Assembly: GCA_027257055.1 (NCBI GenBank)
Contig: JAPVLO010000574.1
Coordinates: 744,001 to 808,000, forward strand
Direction of reading: 5' to 3'
Length of the DNA: 64,000 bases
From: Cephalopachus bancanus
Taxonomy: Eukaryota; Chordata; Mammalia; Primates; Tarsiidae
The position numbers and the translations under genes are program-made. Positions 1 through 10,349 of the stretch are shown piece after piece. The notes under the pieces were generated by a model. The model saw only the letters and a program-made list of their open reading frames with translations. It did not search any database and had not been told where the DNA came from. The stretch's first letter is position 1. Each line of letters begins with the position of its first letter.

Positions 1-2544
1 GAATTCTTTGCCTTGAACAATATCCAGAAGACTCTTTTAAAGTCTTTAATCCACCTTGAGTTAATTTTTGTATATGGTGAGATATAGCAATCAAGCTGCT
101 GCTGCTTCTTTTTTTTGCATGAAGGTATCCAATTCTCCCAGAACTGTTTGTTGAGTAGTGTATCTTTACCCCAGTGTATATTATTGTCTGCTTTGTCAAA
201 GATCTGTTGGTTGTAGGTATGTGGGTGTATTTCTGGATTCTCTATTCTGTTCCATTGGCCCATGTTTCTCCTCTTGTACCAATACCATGCTGTTTTGGTC
301 ACTATGGTTTTGTAGTGTAATTTGAATTTAAGTAATGTCATGCCTTTAGCTTTGTTCTTTTTACTTGGATTTACTATAGTTATTCTGGCACATTTTTGGT
401 TACATGTTAATTTTAGTTTGTTTTTTTTTTTTTTAATTCTGCCAAAAATGACACTGGTAGCTTGATAGGCATTGAATTGAATCTGTACATTACTTTGGGT
501 AATATGATCATTTTAACAATGTTGATTCTTCTAATCTGTGAGCATGGGATGTTTCTCCATTTGTTTGTGTCCTCTATAATTTTCTTATCAGTGTTTTGTA
601 GTTCTCCTTGTAGAGATCTTTCACCTCCTTGGTTAAATATATTCCTAGGTATTTTAGCTTTTTGGCTGCTTTTGAAAGTGGAATTGAGTTCTTTATTTGA
701 TTCTCAGCTTGGTCACCCTTGGTGTATAGCAGAGCTACTGATTTACGTGCATTGATTTTATATCGTGAAACTTTACCAAATTCATTTAGCAAGTGCAGAG
801 AGTCCTTTGGAGGAATCTTTTAAATTCTCTTGGTATAAAATCACATCATCAGGGTACAGAGATAGTTTGATTTCTTCTTTTCCAATTTAAATGCCCTTTA
901 TTTCTTTCTGTTGCTTGATTGCTCTAGCTAGGACTTCCAGCAAGTACTATGTTGAAAGGAGTGGTGAAAGTAGGCATCCTTGCCTTTTTTCAGTTCTGAG
1001 GGGAAATGTGTTCAGCTTTTCTCTATTGAGGATGTCATTGGCTGTGGGTTTGTTGCATGTAGTTTTTATCACTCTGAGGAATTTTTTTCCCTCTAAGTCT
1101 ATTTTGCTGAGTTTTTTTTTTTTTTTACCGTGAAGGGATGCTGGATTTTATAAAATGCTTTTCCATATCTATTTAAATGATCACGATTTTTGTTTTTAAT
1201 TCTGTTAATGAGGTGTATAACATTTATTGCCTTACATACACTGAACCACCCTTTTTCCCTGGATAAAATGCATTTTATCATGTTGTTTTTTTTTAAGTGC
1301 TGTTGAATTCAAATTGGTAATATTATGTTGTAGATTTTCACATCTATATTAATCAACGATATTGGTCTGTAATGTTCCTTTGTTTTTGTATCTTTTCCTG
1401 GCTTTGGTATCAAGGTGACACTGGAAGCATAGAATGGGTTGAGAAGTTCCTTCTCTCCAATCTTATGGAATAACTTCAGTAAATTTGGTACCAGTTCTTT
1501 GAAAACCTAGTAGAATTTAGCTGTGAGTGCATAAGGTCTTGGACTTTTTTGTTGTTGGGAGAATTTAATTACTGTTTCAATGTCACCACTTATTATTGAT
1601 CTGTTCAGGGTTTCTGTTTCTTCCTGATTCAAGTTTGGTTTGTATGATTCCAAGAATGTATCCACTTCCTTTAGATTGTCTAGTTTTTTAAATTAAGGAA
1701 TTCATAATAATTGTGGACAGTCTTTTGAATTTTTATAATATCAGTTGTATTGTCTCCATTTTCATTTGCCACTGAGCTGATTTGAATCTTCTCTCTTCAT
1801 TTCTTAATTAATCTCACTAGTGGTCTGTTTATTTTGTTTATATTTTTAGAGAGCCAATTTTTTTTTCCATTGATCATTTTTTTAGCTTCAATTTCATTTA
1901 GTTCTGCTCTGATCTTTGTTATTTCTTTTCTTCTACTAGGTTTGGATTTGGTTTGTTCATGTTCTTCCAGTTTGCTGAGACTTGATGTTAGGTTGTCAAT
2001 TTGTGATCTTTCAGTTCTATTAATGTGGGCTTTCAGCCTAGAAATTTTCTTCTGAGCACAACTTTGACTATGTCCTAAAGGTGTTTTTTTTTTTAACTTG
2101 TTTAATTATTTAAAAAGTAATGTTTTTAAAGATGTTTCATTCATTTTAAGATAATTTTAAATGTTCATCTTGATGTCTTTGTTGACTCAAAGGTTATTCA
2201 GGAGCAGATTGCTTAACTTCCTTTTTTTTTGGTTTAGAGATTTCTTATTGAAGTTAATTTCTTCTTGAAGTTAGTTTTATTTCACTGTGGTATCATAAGT
2301 TGCTTGGTATGATTTTTTTAAATGTATTGAGAGTTTATTTCTGGACTATTATATGGTCTATCTTGGAGAATGCTTTATGTGCTGATGAGAAAAATGTACA
2401 TTCTGTAGTTTGGGTATGGAATGTTCTATAGATGTCTATTGATTCCATTTGCTCTAGGTCCAGTTTAATCATTTTTAGTGAGGCATTGAGACCATTTATG
2501 TTCAGAGTTAATAATGATATGTAATGTGCTATTCCATTCATCAT
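1..2544 (-). pseudogene. L1 ORF2 remnant (endonuclease plus part of reverse transcriptase)
   Basis: The minus strand encodes broken L1 ORF2p segments. The N-terminal start near 2544 reads M-M-N-G-I-A-H-Y-I-S followed by LTLNINGLNA, the conserved first block of the L1 AP endonuclease with its metal-binding Asn. Downstream pieces include FGKVSRYKINARKSVALLYT and [16 protein letters not shown] from the reverse-transcriptase region (574-792). Stops and frameshifts separate the pieces. The intact protein would nick target DNA and reverse transcribe L1 RNA; this copy cannot. The left window edge cuts it off inside the region after the RT core. Confidence 0.8.
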
Positions 2545-2599
2545 GCTGGTTAATAGTTGGTTTATTTATTTATTTGTTTGTTTGTTTATTTGTTTATGT

Positions 2600-3520
2600 T
2601 TTCTCTATTGGACTGGTATTCAGTAAGTATTGTAAGTTTTATGATTCCAGTGTTTTCCTGCTGATGTTAATTTTCTTACTGTTGTAAATTCTTTTTCCCC
2701 CAGTATTTATAATTCCTTTGAGTGTTTCTTGTAGAACTGATCTAGTGATGACAAATTCTCTCACTGTTTTCTTGTCTGAGAAAGACTTCATTTCTCCTTA
2801 ATTTAAGAAACTTACTTTTGTAAGATACAAAATCCTTGGCTGACAGTTATTCTATTTGAGAAGACTAAAGATGGGCCTCCAACCCCATCTGGCTTGCAGG
2901 ATTTCTTCTGAGAAGTCTGTTAATTTGATAGGCTTACCTTTGTAGGTTATTTGATGCTTTTTCTCATGGCTTTTAAAATCTTCCCTTCACATTAACTTTG
3001 CATAATGTGATGACTATATGCTTTGGGGATGACCTTCTTGAAATGATTCCTCTAGAGGTTGTTTGGGTTTCTGGTATCTAGATGTTTAGATCTCTGGCAA
3101 GGATCAGGAAGTTTTTCTCTATTGGTTAGAAAACCTGTGGTTTTATCTTCTTCCTCAGGACCACTTACAATTGTTAGATTTGAATGTTTTATATAAACCC
3201 TCCTTTCTTTGAGACTTTGTTGCATTTTCTTGTTTCTTTTTTCTTTATTGTTGTCTGATTGAATTTATTTGAAAACCTTTTCTTCAGATTCTGAGATTCT
3301 TTCTTATACTTGTTCCAGTGTACAGTTAAAACTTTTCATTGCATTTTACTTTTCTAAATAATTATTTTGCTTCCAGAATGTCAACTTGGTTTAAGGTGTC
3401 TATCTCTTTTTTCATTTATTTCTTGAAAAAAATTTTTTTTTAATTTCTTTATGTGTTGGTTTTCAAGTTTCTTATGAATTTCATTGAGCAATTTTTCAAA
3501 ATCAACTTTTAAAGACGTAT
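2600..3520 (-). pseudogene. L1 ORF1 remnant of L1-E (highly decayed)
   Basis: This lies exactly where ORF1 should be, upstream of the ORF2 start on the minus strand. It has the usual antisense features, such as a tract around 3290-3310 reading as the coiled-coil to RRM junction. No continuous frame survives. The assignment rests on position and on similarity to the equivalent part of L1-D (about 22330-23230). Confidence 0.5.
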
Positions 3521-3724
3521 TTATTTATTTTTAGTTATTTATTTATATATTTTAAAGAAAGATTTATTAAGGTGACAGAAAAGTTCCCACAATGGGAGGG
3601 GACCCAAGGAGGTTGCCATATTTATAGCTATTTTAAAGGTGTAGGGTACAATTCAGGATTAGACAGATAAGATGTTATCATACAGGTAAAGTTTGGACCT
3701 CCCTTTGGACCTCACTTTGACATT
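3521..3724 (-). mobile_element. Short L1 3'-UTR fragment, antisense, with an 81-bp internal insert
   Basis: The segment 3639-3724 (GGTGTAGGGTACAATTCAGG and onward to the ACAGGTAAAGTTTGGACCTCC block) matches the antisense L1 3' UTR seen again at 60361-60440. A T/A-rich tail equivalent lies at 3521-3547. Between them is an unrelated 81-bp stretch bounded by the 10-bp direct repeat TATTTTAAAG (3548-3557 and 3629-3638). It interrupts the ORF1 region of L1-E. Confidence 0.6.
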
Positions 3725-4405
3725 TTGAATTCTATTTATGGAGTTTCAAAGATTTCCTTTTGGTTTGAGTCTATTGATAAAGAGTTAGTGTAGTATTTTG
3801 GGGGTGTTGGAGGACTGTTTTTCATATTGTCAGAATTATTTTTCTGGTTCCTTCTCATTTGGGTAAACTATTTCTTCTTATTTCAGGTTGACCAGGGGCT
3901 GATGTAGGCGCTGTAATTTTCTTTTGGTTATGTATAGTTTTGTTGTGATGGGTTTCTGAACTGCCACTTCTGGCAGTCCTGTGTTATATGTACCTGTACA
4001 TGTTCAAGGTGTCCTGAGTGTCCAGGTTGGCTTGAATTGTGGTGTTAGCTGAGGTCTGGGGTCAGACTTTCCCCAAAGTTCATGTATTATATCAGATGTA
4101 ATGGGCTGTGCTATTGACCTCTGACCAGGTAGTGGCAATTGCAGGAGGAAGCCTGCTGCAATGGTGGCTGTGGGTTTTCTGTCTGGCCTGTGTTGCTCCA
4201 AGGAAGTTCCCAACCAACCTTGGCAGTGGGCAGGACTCTGGGCACTACCAAAGATCTCTGCGTGTTTTGAGCTTTCAAGGGGGGTATGGGGGGAGATAGT
4301 TCCATCTCCCCACCTGTATGTGTTCTTGGCTGCCCCAGTGGGGATAGAGAGGGAGCTACCAGCTTCTGGGGTAATGCTGTTGTGCAGAATCTGTACAAAA
4401 GTTTC

Positions 4406-4679
4406 AGCTGAGCTCAATGGCTCAGCCTGTAATCCCGCGCCTTTGGGAGGCTGAGGTGAGTGGATTGCCTGAGCCCGCGGGTTCGAGACCCGCCTGGGCA
4501 GTGAGACCTCATCTCTACAATAAATCAAAAAATCAGCCGGGCGTGGTAGCGCATGCCTGTATTTCCGGCTACTTGGAAGGCTGAGGTGGAAGGATCGCCA
4601 GAGCCCAGCAGGTTGAGGCTGCGGTGGCCGGGAGCAGCCACTGCACTCCAGTCTGGGCGAGAGAGTGAGACTCCAACTC

Positions 4680-4706
<27 letters not shown>
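4406..4706 (+). mobile_element. Alu SINE, lineage-specific type, sense
   Basis: Full dimeric Alu. The left arm opens AGCTGAGCTCAATGGCTCAG, with TTTGGGAGGCTGAGGTGAGT and GGTTCGAGACC for the Pol III B-box region; the right arm ends GCACTCCAGTCTGGGCGAGA then ACTCCAACTC and a poly(A) of about 26. It is followed by an (AT)n tract. Non-autonomous; mobilised by L1. Confidence 0.95.

Positions 4707-4734
<28 letters not shown>
4706..4734. repeat. (AT)n microsatellite at Alu tail
   Basis: About 14 AT units directly after the Alu poly(A). This is a common way for A-tails to seed microsatellites. Confidence 0.95.
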
Positions 4735-4737
<3 letters not shown>

Positions 4738-4758
4738 TTCTGTTGGAGTGAGAAGTTG

Positions 4759-4794
4759 TTATGATAATGATATCATGATAATGATAATGATAAT
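4759..4794. repeat. (ATGATA)-type short tandem repeat
   Basis: Degenerate tandem copies of ATGATA/ATGATAATG within L1-E 5' UTR DNA. Confidence 0.7.
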
Positions 4795-5345
4795 GCGGCT
4801 TGCCCAACTTAGGCTTAGGAAGTCTGCATTCTGAGTGTGTCCTTGGGGCACCCCAGTCCAGTAAGAAACTATCTCTCCTTTTAGAGTATTCCCTAGGGGC
4901 TTGTCCTTGCCCACGTAGGTTATAAAGCAATCACCATCAAGGCTTGTGTTCCTGGAATATGGAGGATGGAGCTGCTCAGGACTTTTTTTTTTTTCTCTAC
5001 CACTTCATATGGGCTTCGGTGGATCATGACTGTGGGTAATACAGTTTCCCATGAGGGACTGCAGTCCTTAAGGTGCCCTCAGAGAGACCTTCAAGTCTGT
5101 GGCAGGAGCACAGAATTCCTGAATTCTCCTCATTCGCCTTTCTCCCTGTTTCCAGAGACTGGTAGTGCTCTGTACCATGATTCACTGAGAGTCTGACCAG
5201 TTCCAACCCAGGTTGACTGATTTTTTTTCTTCTTTGCTCTATGTGGCTGGTATCACTTATTTGATAAGTCATAGTATGTGTTGCCATTCCCACCCCCTCT
5301 CTGGGTTCTGAGGAAACTCTCCTTCTATGGTTTATTTCATAAGTG

Positions 5346-5824
5346 CTTTGCAATTCTTTTGTAGAAATCTTTTACCTCTTTGATTAAATATATTCCTAGG
5401 CATTTTATTTTTGTGGCAGCTATTGTAAATGGGATTGAATTCTTGATTTGGTTATCAGCTTAGTTGTTATGGTATATAGCATGCTACTGATTTGTGTGTG
5501 TTAATTTTGTAATCTGAGACTTTACCTAATTCATTTATCAAATCTAGGACTCTTTTGGAAGAGTCTTTAGGGGTGTCTAAGTATTAGATCATGTCATCAG
5601 CAAACAGAGAGAGTTTGAATTCTTCCTTTCCAATTTGAATATGATTTATTGCTTTGTGTTGCCTGATTGCTCTTGCTAGGACTTTCAGTACTATGTTGAA
5701 TAGAAATGGAGAAAGTGGACATCCTTGCCTTGTTCGAGTACTGAGTGGGAATGCTTTTAACTTTTTCTAATTTAGTATGATGTTGGCTGTGGGTCTGTCA
5801 TATATGGCTTTTATTATTTCAAAG
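5346..5824 (-). mobile_element. L1 ORF2 fragment (RT region), antisense
   Basis: The minus strand matches the RT segment around the FADD box: TCATCAGCAAACAGAGAGAG at about 5595-5614 is the antisense of the F-A-D-D region, and TTGAATAGAAATGGAGAAAG follows. It repeats the part of ORF2 also seen at about 600-1060, so it is a separate copy, perhaps the L1 into which L1-E inserted. No open frame of note. Confidence 0.85.
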
Positions 5825-5990
5825 TACCATTGCAGGGACTGAGTCTTAATATATGTGTTTATTAATGCTATACATTATTGAATCTTACTACATTCCAACA
5901 ACTATGTTCAGGATCAACTAAATAATTCTCATAACCCAGTGCAAAATGGAATTGTAGAGTATTTTGTTCAAAAAGCAGTTTAAAAGAAGT
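5825..5990. other. Unassigned spacer
   Basis: AT-rich DNA between two L1 fragments. I recognise nothing in it. Confidence 0.5.
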
Positions 5991-5994
5991 CATA

Positions 5995-6760
5995 TTCTTA
6001 CTCTCAGGTCTCTCGTTGTCATACTGTTTTCCATAGTGGCTGTACCAGTTACATTCCCACTAGTAATGTGTGATAGTTCCAGTTTCTTTACGTTATTGCT
6101 AATACATGTTACTGTCTTTTTCTATTATAGTCCAACTGGTGTTAATTAGTATCTCATTGAGATTTTCATTGGCATTTCACTAATCACTGATGTTGAGCAT
6201 CTTTTCATGTTCTTATTGACCATTAGAAGTCTTCTTTGAATAAATGTCTATGCAAATCTTTTGCCCATTTTTAATTAGGTTAATTGTCTTTTAATTATTG
6301 AGTTGCAAGAATTTTTTAAATACTCTGGATATAAAACCAAAATATATGACATGATATGCAAATATTTTCTCCCATTCTATGTATTGTCTTTTCATTTTCT
6401 TGATGGTGCCCTTTAAAGCACAAAGGCTTACGATTTTGAAGAATTTTAACTTATGTCTTTTTAAATGTTTTCTTTTGTAGATTTTGCTTCTTAACACCCA
6501 GATAAGTAAATGCCTTACTGAAATCAGAAACTAAAATTTGACTGTGCTTTTGGTGTTCCAAAGAAGACTTTGCCTAAGGAAAGATCAGAAAGATGTACAC
6601 CTACATATTTTTGAAGAGTTTTATACTTTTAGCTCTTATATTTAGTTCTGTGATCTAGTTTAAGCAAACTTGCATATGGTATAAGGAAGGGGTTAGAAGT
6701 AATTTTTTTGCATATTGATATCCAGTCATTCCTGTTTTCTCAATTTTGAGTTTGATTTTG
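5995..6760 (-). mobile_element. Old L1 ORF2 C-terminal fragment, antisense
   Basis: Antisense landmarks of the L1 ORF2 3' half appear in order: CATACTGTTTTCCATAGTGG (about 6019), CATTCCCACTAGTAATG (about 6052), TTTTGCCCATTTTTAATTAG (about 6261) and CTCCCATTCTATGTATTGTC (about 6370). It is more diverged than the other L1s and resembles the L1MA/L1MB age class. The last 250 bases are weaker. Confidence 0.8.
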
Positions 6761-8600
6761 TAAGTGTTGCTGTTAGATCCTAGGTATCTCATGACGTATT
6801 TTTAAAAACATGACCACATTATTTTACTTAAATGTAAAAGTGTTAACTTGCAGATGCTAAACTGGCTTCAAATTCATTTCTTCTCTCTCATCCTTCAGTT
6901 ACTGATCAGTGGACAAGTTTCAAGCTATGGACAAATGAGGATATTAGGACAAAAGAAACCCAGAAAAAATAGCTAAGTAAGCCACGGAAGCTTAGACATA
7001 TAGTTAAAAATTATAAGTTCCACATACTTTAACTCACCTTTAATTAAGATTAAAAAATAAAATAAAATCACAGAGATTTAGTAACAGCAATTGCAACATG
7101 TAGAGACTTGGAAAATAGAATAAATGGAGCTAATCATAAGAATAAAACCATAAACCAGTTTGGGAGTGAAAGTCACCTTTTATCATATTTATACCCATTC
7201 TTTATTGTATAAACTTGGTTACTTTGCTTAAAAAAGAATATCTATGAATTCTACTCTAACTTAATTATTGCCAGTCCAATGGGTATAAACTGATATTTTA
7301 TTGTAATTTTATTTACATGTCCCCTATACTAGTGAATTTGAATATCTCATTACATGTTTGTTGTTCACTTGTATTTCCTTTTTTGTGATTTTTAAAAAAT
7401 CAATATAGGCAGAGTCTGACATGGCTTTACTTTTTATTACTTCTGGAAGTCATTGCAAAGTATTATTTCTTTTGTAATAGTTAATTGGTATTATTATTAA
7501 GGAATAACAACTTTTATATAAATGATAAAGTCACCTCATAAAAAAATTAAGTCACAGGAAAATATAAATAAGTAACTCAAATTCACTCTAAATACTACCA
7601 CCTTGAAATTTTCATATAACATTTGAATGCCAGAAGTCTTATGTTTATATCTTTAAATAAATTTTTGATAGACTTCCTTATGCTTCAACTCTGCTATCTA
7701 CAATTAAGTCATCAAAAAGTTGACAATTAAATGTTACAGAATAGACACATACTAATAGTTTTTTTATTTAAAAAAAATAATTGTAACTTGTTTTGAGTAA
7801 CAGAAAATATCTAGATTAAAAGTAAGTAGTTGAACATTTACAGCAATTTGGTGTCATGTAGACAATATGCCTGAGTAGGTATTTTCAGTATGCTTTGCAT
7901 CTGACCATGTTGAAACAACTAGATAAATGTATTTGTGGAAAGATAGTATTTTTGAATACATTTATTATCTTTATTTCTATTTATTAAATGAACAACTTAT
8001 TCTGGTAAACATTCAGTTTTGAAAGATAGACAAGGAAAGAATTGTTGATTTCCAACAATAAAATAGTATGCTACAAATTATATTCTGTTTTATAGTATAT
8101 TCTTCACTGGTTTGTAAAGTTGTACATGCAATTTTCCACAGATGTACTGTTCAGTCTTAAATTAAAATAGCTCCCTGAATCAAATGAATTATATGAAAAT
8201 AATTTGGTTGTATTGTTCTCACTCCCAAGGGAAAAAAAAGTCAAAATAATTTATTATTAATAAAACTGTGATTCAGCTTTTAAATATGCATATAGCTGAT
8301 TTTTTATTGATTTCATGCTTTGGAAAAAATCAGAATCATCATAATAGGAAAGTCTAATATACCCCCTGATATTAAGAATTCATAATTAGGAATTCATAAT
8401 ATCTGTCATCAATTTAAAGCTCCAAATACCCCCAAAGAAAACTGAGCATTTTTTTTTTTTTTTTGGTCAGCAGTATGCTCATTTATAAGTTTTTATTTTT
8501 ATTTTTTAGAGACAAAAAGGAAATAACAAGGTAATCTTTTACATTTACATTCTGCTTACTGGTCTCATGTGAATGTGCCAAGTCTGATGCGGGTTAAAAC
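6761..8600. other. AT-rich unassigned non-coding DNA
   Basis: No repeat family, open frame or RNA gene that I can support. There is a T-rich tract at about 8451-8465 and a short direct repeat of AATTCATAAT near 8377-8400. From about 8500 the sequence may be the truncated 5' edge of the older sense L1 that continues at 10005. Confidence 0.5.
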
Positions 8601-8609
8601 ATAAAACTC

Positions 8610-10004
8610 TGTCAGATATAGAGTTGGCAAATATTTTTTTCCCATTCTGTGGGCTGTCTCCCTGATCTCTTGATGGTTTCTTTTGCTTTGCAGAAACTTA
8701 TCAGTTTGATGAGGTCCCCCTTGTCTATCTTATTTCTTATGGTATGGGCACTTAGGGTTCTGATCAGGAATTGCCAGTTCCAATTTCCATAAGGGTGTCT
8801 CCTGCGTTTTCTAAGATTCTTATAGTTGAGGTTTTACGTTTACGTCTTTAATCCATTTGGAGTTAATTGGTGATAGATAGGGGTCCTGTTGCAATTTTCT
8901 GCATGTGATCAGCCAGTTTTCCCAGCACCATTTACTGAATAAGTTCTCTTCTCCCCAGTGGTTGTTGTTGGAGGTTTTGTCAAAGATGAGTTGGTTGAAA
9001 AATTGAAGTTTTGCTTACAGAATCTCTATCCTGTTCCATTGGTCTTGTGCCTGTTCTTGTACCAATACCAGGCTGTTTTGATTACTGTAGCTTTATAATA
9101 AAGTTTGAAATGTGGAAGTGTGATACCTCCTGCTTTGTTCCTTTTGCTAAGGCCTAACATCTAGGATCTACAAGGAACTCAAATGTGCTGAAAGGAATAA
9201 AATAAACAGCCCCATTAAAAAGTGGGCAAAAGACATGAATAGGCACTTCTCTAAAGAAGATATATGGGCAGCCAACAAACACATGAAAAAGTGCTCAGCC
9301 TCACTCATTATCAGAGAAATGCAAATCAAAACCACAATGAGATACCACCTAACCCCAGTAAGAATGACCATCATTAAGAAAGCAAAAAACAACAGATGCT
9401 GGTGAGGATGCAGAGAAAAAGGAATGCTTCTACACTGCTGGTGGGAATGCAGACTAGTGCAACCTCTCTGGAAGACAGTATGGTGATTTCTGAAAGAACT
9501 AGAAATTAACTTTCCATATGACCCACCAATTTCCCCTTTGGGAATATACCCAGAAGAACTCAAATCATTCTACAAAAAAGATACCTGCACACATATGTAT
9601 GTTTCAGCTCTATTCACAATTGCAAAAACATGGCACCAATAATGCTGCCCATGGAAGCTGGACTGGATAAAAAAATGTTGTACAATGGAATATTATGCAG
9701 CCATAAAGAAGGACTTCTCAACAACTTGGATGGATTTAGAATTGGTCATACTCAGTGATCTATCACAGAAACAAAGAACAGAGAACCATATGTTCTCACT
9801 CATAAGCAGACCATGAGCCATTAGAATACTATAAGAAAGGGATTGGCAGAAGTAGGAAACTATCAGGGAAGTGGTGTTGGGATTGGCAGTTGAGGGAAAC
9901 TGCTAGGGGAGAGAGGTGCACACCTCATCAACGAGGGTACTTGCATAATCATTGATTGTATATCTAACCCTGAATTGTACCACACATCTTTAATATATAT
10001 AACG
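8610..10004 (+). mobile_element. 5'-inverted (twin-primed) L1 insertion
   Basis: The first 540 bases (about 8610-9151) are L1 ORF2 in antisense; from 9152 the sequence is L1 ORF2 C-terminus and 3' UTR in sense, ending at an A-rich tail. The two parts are contiguous in the L1: the antisense part starts with the complement of GCCAACTCTATATCTGAC and the sense part starts AGGCCTAACATC, which adjoin in other copies (47451-47475). This is the classic structure from two primers acting in one insertion. A candidate 9-bp TSD ATAAAACTC sits at 8601-8609 and 10005-10013. Confidence 0.85.
9152..9800 (+). pseudogene. L1 ORF2 C-terminal remnant
   Basis: Sense reading gives the ORF2 C-terminal region: [17 protein letters not shown], [13 protein letters not shown] and the Cys-rich C-x-x-G-C-type segment, then GIYPEEL and the YAAIKK block. 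Stops interrupt it. In intact L1 this segment is needed for RNA binding and retrotransposition. Confidence 0.75.
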
Positions 10005-10129
10005 ATAAAACTCAAATAAATCAGCAAGCAAAAACAAATAACCCCAATAAAAAGTGGGAAAATAACATGAACAGACATTTCTCAAAAGAGGATATACAAA
10101 TAGACAACAAAGATGTTAAAAAAATTCTT
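10005..10129 (+). mobile_element. Older L1 fragment, sense, left part (split by L1-A)
   Basis: The ORF2 C-terminal segment (ATCAGCAAGCAAAAAC, then AAAAAGTGGGAAAATAACATG) resumes after L1-A at 17036 with the next part of the same frame (CATCACTAATCATCAGAG). The last 12 bases are the left copy of the L1-A TSD. Confidence 0.85.
10118..10129. repeat. Target-site duplication of L1-A, left copy
   Basis: AAAAAAATTCTT, identical to 17036-17047. On the minus strand the site reads as a T/A-rich L1 endonuclease-type target. Confidence 0.9.
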
Positions 10130-10349
10130 TTTTTTAAAAAAATTATTTATTTATTTTTTATTATGAAGTTGTGGGGTACAGTTAAGAGTTAGGTATACAA
10201 TTGTGTTTCATTCAGGCACCCTGCTGATATGGGGTGTTTCCCCATTCCCAGACAGATATTTGCTACTGTTAATCCCATCTCCCTCCCCCCACCATAGTTT
10301 CCCAGTACTGTTAGTCATTTTCATATAGTATTACATTAGATGTTTAAGG
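10130..10349 (-). other. 3' UTR and A-rich tail of L1-A
   Basis: On the minus strand the 3' UTR runs from the ORF2 stop region to a tail of A-rich TTTATT-complement repeats. It includes the family mark CCTAACTCTTAACTGTACC (compare CCTAACCCTGAATTGTACC at 36410-36427). A run of C in 10271-10290 reads as G-rich on the L1 sense strand, a feature known of L1 3' UTRs. Confidence 0.75.

Larger units (their letters stand above)
1..5345 (-). mobile_element. L1-E: old L1 LINE, antisense, 3' end outside window
   Basis: Read on the minus strand this is a nearly complete L1. It has ORF2 (1 to about 2544), a short spacer, an ORF1-like region (about 2700-3520 and 3725-3830) and a GC-richer 5' UTR to about 5345. 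The order matches the complete L1 copies elsewhere in the window. Frames are broken throughout, so it is an inactive fossil. An 81-bp bounded insertion plus an L1 3'-UTR-like piece (3521-3724) and an Alu (4406-4706) interrupt it. No typical L1 5' start is visible at 5345, so the 5' end is probably truncated. Boundaries are approximate. Confidence 0.8.
3725..5345 (-). other. 5' UTR / ORF1 leader of L1-E
   Basis: GC-richer sequence continuing L1-E toward its 5' end. It parallels 23160-24789 of L1-D: both have a block with TTCTCATNTGGNTNAACTA followed by short GC-rich stretches. It is split by an Alu at 4406-4706. The long minus-strand frame at 4004-4930 crosses 5' UTR, Alu and microsatellite and is not a gene. 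Confidence 0.6.

Noticed and set aside
4004..4930. 308-codon minus-strand open frame
   Set aside because: It runs through L1 5' UTR, an Alu in antisense and an (AT)n tract giving a Tyr-Ile repeat. This is chance openness, not a gene.
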